Assembly: GCA_020425885.1 (NCBI GenBank)
Contig: JAGQRA010000450.1
Span: forward strand, 1-8,965
Direction: 5' to 3'
From: Planctomycetota bacterium
Lineage (GTDB): Bacteria; Planctomycetota; UBA1135; UBA2386
DNA length: 8,965 nt
In this document: positions 5,958 through 8,965 of the stretch, piece after piece
Layout: each line of letters starts with the position of its first letter
Position numbering within the stretch: position 1 is the first letter of the stretch
The notes under the pieces: model-generated
Told to the model about the DNA's origin: nothing
Database searches by the model: none
What the model saw: only the letters and a program-made list of their open reading frames with translations
Program-made: the position numbers and the translations under genes

Positions 5958-6032
5958 TGGTTACCCCGCCTGGACTCGAACCAGGAACCCTCTGGACCAA
6001 AACCAGATGTGCTGCCATTGCACCACGGGGTA
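5958..6032 (-). tRNA. tRNA-Gln (anticodon TTG)
   Basis: A 75-base cloverleaf with encoded CCA. The acceptor is TACCCCG with CGGGGTA, discriminator A. The anticodon stem TCTGG/CCAGA encloses TTTTGGT, giving TTG at 6000-5998. The T arm is CCTGG-TTCGAGT-CCAGG. It is transcribed first, with 70 bases between it and tRNA-Gln(CTG). The two tRNAs differ widely in their stems, so they are not a recent duplication. Confidence 0.95.
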
Positions 6033-6045
6033 GCCCGGGGCGGGC

Positions 6046-6073
6046 AGGATAGCGCCCGCCTCGACGAAGTCCA
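6046..6073 (-). promoter_or_regulatory. Promoter of the tRNA-Gln pair
   Basis: On the minus strand TGGACT (6073-6068), a 16-base spacer and TATCCT (6051-6046) match the -35 and -10 boxes at four of six bases each. The -10 ends 13 bases before the tRNA 5' end, a normal leader length. Both tRNAs would be made from this site and released at the terminator at 5761-5790. Confidence 0.5.
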
Positions 6074-6184
6074 GGGCGTAACGGACCGCGGATCACAGTC
6101 AGGTCGATCCCGATCCCCGGAGCAGCGACCCCCGACGTGCCAAGTCCGTGCATTTGAGCGTCACGAAGGCCACCATCCGCTGCC

Positions 6185-7870
6185 ATGCGAAGTGCCCCGG
6201 TCCAAGAGAAGCGGCGCCGCCGACTGCCGAGACTGACAGCCGCCCTGCTGCTGTTCGTGGTGCTCCTCGAGGTCGTGCTGCAGATCGGTGCCCTGGTCAC
6301 GAGCCTCGCACTGCGCCCGAGCGCGGCGCCCAGCATGGCGCCGCACGTCCTCTGCGTCGGCGACAGCTTCACGTTCGGCATCGGCGCCTCGTCGCCGCAA
6401 GAGAACTACCCGAGCGCGCTGGCCTCGATCCTCACCGAGCGGGGCGCGCAGGTAGAGGTCCAGAACGTCGGCCGACCAGGACAGAACAGCCGCGATGCGC
6501 TCGTTCGCCTCGCCGGTCGCATCACGCCGAACACGAAGGCCGTGTGCGTGCTGCTCGGAGCCAATGACTCCTGGTCGCATCCGCCGCTGATCACCGCCGA
6601 AGAACTCGAGGCTGCCGAGCTCTCGCCCACCGAGGGTTTCACCTGGCGCTGGCGCACCGGCAGGCTGCTGGCACTGGCATTCCGCTTCTCGTTCGGCTCC
6701 TGGCAGGCCTCGGGTAACGACGCTTCGAATACCGCCGCGACCACCGCCGCGGACGGCGGCAACGAAGATGACACCGCGGCGGTTGCCGCCGGCCGGGTCG
6801 CCGGATTCGGCTTGCTGCTGCGCTACGGCCGCGAGCGTAGCTGGGTGACGGACGCCTTGCCGGACGCATTCGATCTGCCGCGCGATCCCGCACTGGCCGA
6901 CTCCGCCGCGAGCTTCTGGCAACCCGTCCTCGAAAAGCGCGATCTCGCGGCTCTCGAGGTCGCCCGCACCCTGGCCACCGATCATCCCGACTCGCCGCAG
7001 GCGCTGGCCCTGCTCGTGATGATCGAGCAGCGCACCGGCAACCCGACCGCCGACACGCTCGCCCGCCTCGAACGCCTGGCGACCGAGTGCCCCTCGGCGG
7101 CGGCCGCCGAGTGGCGGTTGTGGGCGCTCGCCGAGGCCGGACACAGCGAGGCGGCGATCGCCGCGGCCGAAGCGCGGATCAGCATCGAGCCGAGGTCGGT
7201 GGTCGCCTGGGAGGTGCTGCAGAAGCAGACCTTCGAGCGCGGCGAATGGGCGCGCTTCCGCGAGGCGGCGGCGCAGACCCTGATGCTGCTCAACTCACAG
7301 TCGCCGGAGAAGTCCGCGCTCATCCTGCGCCGGCTCGCGGACGCGACCACCGACGCCACCGGGCAACAGATCGCGCAGCTGCTCATCGCCGCCCAGCTGC
7401 TCGACGGACTCGACGGCAAGACGCGAAGTGCGATCGCCCAGGCCCGGTCCCGCGGCCGGATCGCGACGGACGACCTCGAGACGCTGCTCGGCGACCCTTC
7501 CATCCCCGAGGCCGTCCGCCCCCGACTTCGCGCCGTCCTCGCCGAGCGCGACGGCAACGAACGCGAACAGGACTGGTACCGGGTCCTGCACGACCACATC
7601 GTGATGATCGGGCAGCTCGCGGCGCGATCGGGCGCGCGCGTCGTCGTGCTGAGCTATCCGTATTACCACGCCGAACTCGAGCAGGCACAGCGGGACGCGG
7701 CGGCCACGCTCGGCGGCCGATTCGCCGCCGTGCGCAGCCGTTTCGACGCCGAGCTGCGTTCGCGCGAACGGGAGGAGCTGTTCGTTCCCGACGGCCATTG
7801 CTCCGATGCCGGCTATCGCCTGGTGGCCGAGGTCACGGCCGAGCAGGTGCTCGCAGCGCTTGTGCGGTAG
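6185..7870 (+). CDS. Membrane-anchored SGNH/GDSL hydrolase with large helical insertion
   Basis: A 561-residue protein. After a basic N terminus (EKRRRRLPR), residues 17-43 form a membrane helix, predicting an N-in anchor with the rest outside. The SGNH blocks are visible: GDS at 59-61 (Ser61 nucleophile, in CVGDSFTFGIGA), Gly96 in NVGRPGQNS, GAND at 125-128 (Asn127), and the C-terminal His538 in PDGHCSDAGYRL with Asp536. Blocks III and V are normally about 100-150 residues apart, but here about 400 lie between them. They include a low-complexity Ala/Thr/Asp stretch (175-202) and a helical region (240-460) with TPR-like repeats such as GHSEAAIAAAEARISIEPRS. The fold resumes with a strand at 484-490 (ARVVVLS). 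Family members are esterases, lipases or carbohydrate acetyl-transfer enzymes; the substrate is unknown. The ATG at 6185 has no strong Shine-Dalgarno site. The gene ends 20 bases from the convergent next gene. Confidence 0.8.
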   Translation: MRSAPVQEKRRRRLPRLTAALLLFVVLLEVVLQIGALVTSLALRPSAAPSMAPHVLCVGDSFTFGIGASSPQENYPSALASILTERGAQVEVQNVGRPGQNSRDALVRLAGRITPNTKAVCVLLGANDSWSHPPLITAEELEAAELSPTEGFTWRWRTGRLLALAFRFSFGSWQASGNDASNTAATTAADGGNEDDTAAVAAGRVAGFGLLLRYGRERSWVTDALPDAFDLPRDPALADSAASFWQPVLEKRDLAALEVARTLATDHPDSPQALALLVMIEQRTGNPTADTLARLERLATECPSAAAAEWRLWALAEAGHSEAAIAAAEARISIEPRSVVAWEVLQKQTFERGEWARFREAAAQTLMLLNSQSPEKSALILRRLADATTDATGQQIAQLLIAAQLLDGLDGKTRSAIAQARSRGRIATDDLETLLGDPSIPEAVRPRLRAVLAERDGNEREQDWYRVLHDHIVMIGQLAARSGARVVVLSYPYYHAELEQAQRDAAATLGGRFAAVRSRFDAELRSREREELFVPDGHCSDAGYRLVAEVTAEQVLAALVR

Positions 7871-7890
7871 CCGCCGCGCGGCCGCCGCCC

Positions 7891-8965
7891 CTACTGCACC
7901 CAGTAGTTCAGCACCTGGAACTGCTGCCCGGTGCCGGCGTCGGTCTGGGTGTAGGTCAAGAGCCCGAACGAGTAGCGGTTGTCGGCGAAGCCAGCCGCCT
8001 CGATGGCGCCGACGGCGCCGGTGTAGGTCGTCGAGCTGCCCGAGGTCACCTTCCATGAACTCGTCGCCGAGGCGCCGACCGTGACGCCGGCCGTGACGCC
8101 GCCGGCGGTCACCTCGAGCTCGCGTTCGTAGCTGATCTCGAGCGCGCCGCCCGTCGACACCGCGGTGCCGACCTGCAGCGTGACCTCGGTGCTGCCGCCA
8201 CCCTGGCCGACGCCGATCGGCCCGACCTCGAGGCCACCGCGCTGCGCGCGCAGCGCGTTCTTCCCGGCCAGCGTCGGATAGCTCGTCGGGTCACCGATCA
8301 CATGCTGGAACACCGAGCCGTCGACGTGCACCGCGCCCGCCGGCACCGCCTTGTTGAAGAAGTCGCGCTCGGCCTGCATCGTCACCGGCGACCGCGGGTA
8401 ACCGACCACGACCTTGTCACCGACCATGGCCGCGTCGGGATGCGACAGGATCGTGTAGGTGTACTGGTCGATCGGCACCGAGGTGAAGACCACCGTGTCC
8501 TCGGTCGGCGCCGAGGTGAACAGGATCGTCTTCGACAGCTCGTAGGCGCGGCCCCGGGTGCGGGTGCCGGCGACGGTGAGCTTGTCCTTGAGGCTGAACT
8601 CCGATTGGGTCAGGGCGCCGCCGTCGAGGTTGACGCCGACGGTGACGCCGACCGAGAAGCTCAGCGAGCGCTCGCGCTCGCTGGTCGTCGAGCTGGTGTT
8701 GCCGAACGTGGTGTGCGAGGCGCCGACGTTCTGACCGATGCCGCTCCTGGTCGGCGGCGCCGCCAGCGCGGCGAGCACGATCGGCTCGCTGAACACGAGC
8801 TTGTACTCGGCCGCCGAGTAGGACAGCACCGGGCTGTCGGTGTCGACGTTGGCCGGCACCAGCATCGGATAGGTCGTGCCCTGCACCGGGTTGTTGTTGG
8901 TGCACGGAATCGTGCGCAGCTCCTGGATGCCGGTCGTCGTCGCCGAGAGGCCATAGATGCGGACC
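7891..8965 (-). CDS. C-terminal part of a large beta-rich, probably secreted protein of unknown function
   Basis: The last 357 residues of a minus-strand gene are present, ending NYWVQ and stop; the reading frame is open to the right edge. Composition is rich in Ser, Thr, Gly and Val with alternating polar and hydrophobic residues, typical of exported beta proteins. Two segments resemble each other: RERSLSFSVGVTVGVNL (97-113) and YERELEVTAGGVTAGVTVG (279-297). Between them is a globular stretch with EDTVVFTSVPIDQYTYTIL (155-173), YPRSPVTMQAERDFFN (189-204) and HVIGDPTSYPTLAGKNAL (221-238). The end, GAVGAIEAAGF and NRYSFGLLTYTQ, looks like a conserved C-terminal unit. I know no named domain with certainty. 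The long paired Ser/Thr strands are loosely like a beta-pore-forming protein, but that is only a guess. The gap to the SGNH gene is 20 bases of GC-only sequence with no terminator. Confidence 0.75.
   Translation of the reverse strand, partial: VRIYGLSATTTGIQELRTIPCTNNNPVQGTTYPMLVPANVDTDSPVLSYSAAEYKLVFSEPIVLAALAAPPTRSGIGQNVGASHTTFGNTSSTTSERERSLSFSVGVTVGVNLDGGALTQSEFSLKDKLTVAGTRTRGRAYELSKTILFTSAPTEDTVVFTSVPIDQYTYTILSHPDAAMVGDKVVVGYPRSPVTMQAERDFFNKAVPAGAVHVDGSVFQHVIGDPTSYPTLAGKNALRAQRGGLEVGPIGVGQGGGSTEVTLQVGTAVSTGGALEISYERELEVTAGGVTAGVTVGASATSSWKVTSGSSTTYTGAVGAIEAAGFADNRYSFGLLTYTQTDAGTGQQFQVLNYWVQ

Overview
The window is a high-GC bacterial chromosome segment with ordinary gene density and no phage, insertion-sequence, plasmid or CRISPR signature. 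The organism cannot be fixed from the sequence alone. The GC-rich codon use, several genes without a clear Shine-Dalgarno site, tRNA genes with an encoded CCA end, a PDZ/coiled-coil secreted protein, TPR fusions and a large secreted beta-rich protein would suit a planctomycete-like or other large-genome Gram-negative lineage. That placement is inference.

Layout, left to right. Bases 1-176 (minus) hold the start of an S4-domain protein, probably an RluA-type pseudouridine synthase, cut by the window edge. Bases 177-690 have no credible protein gene. From about 314 the region becomes dense in predicted hairpins and ends in a textbook intrinsic terminator with eight T's (609-644), so it looks like an untyped structured RNA or the leader of the next gene. 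A family 2 glycosyltransferase with a C-terminal TPR region (691-2076, plus) converges on a sugar-nucleotide epimerase/dehydratase-type SDR (2094-3113, minus). Upstream of the SDR on the same strand is an exported protein with two PDZ domains, an acidic linker and a leucine-zipper tail (3272-4246).

The middle is an RNA-gene and housekeeping block. tRNA-Glu(CTC), with a recognisable promoter and a terminator, is followed by a 16-bp-period tandem repeat and then the dGTPase-family gene dgt (4637-5740, plus). Two tRNA-Gln genes (TTG then CTG in transcription order) lie on the minus strand with a promoter and a terminator of their own.

The right part holds a membrane-anchored SGNH/GDSL hydrolase whose catalytic blocks are split by a roughly 400-residue mostly helical insertion (6185-7870, plus). 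It converges on the C-terminal part of a large, probably exported, beta-rich protein of unknown function (7891-8965, minus, cut at its 5' end).

The glycosyltransferase and SDR could act in the same polysaccharide or glycan pathway, and the SGNH protein could modify a glycan at the membrane, but the genes form no clear operon. The features most worth a second look are the structured RNA region at 314-644, the split SGNH enzyme, the repeat array in front of dgt, and the unidentified beta-rich protein. I see no convincing multi-gene novel system.
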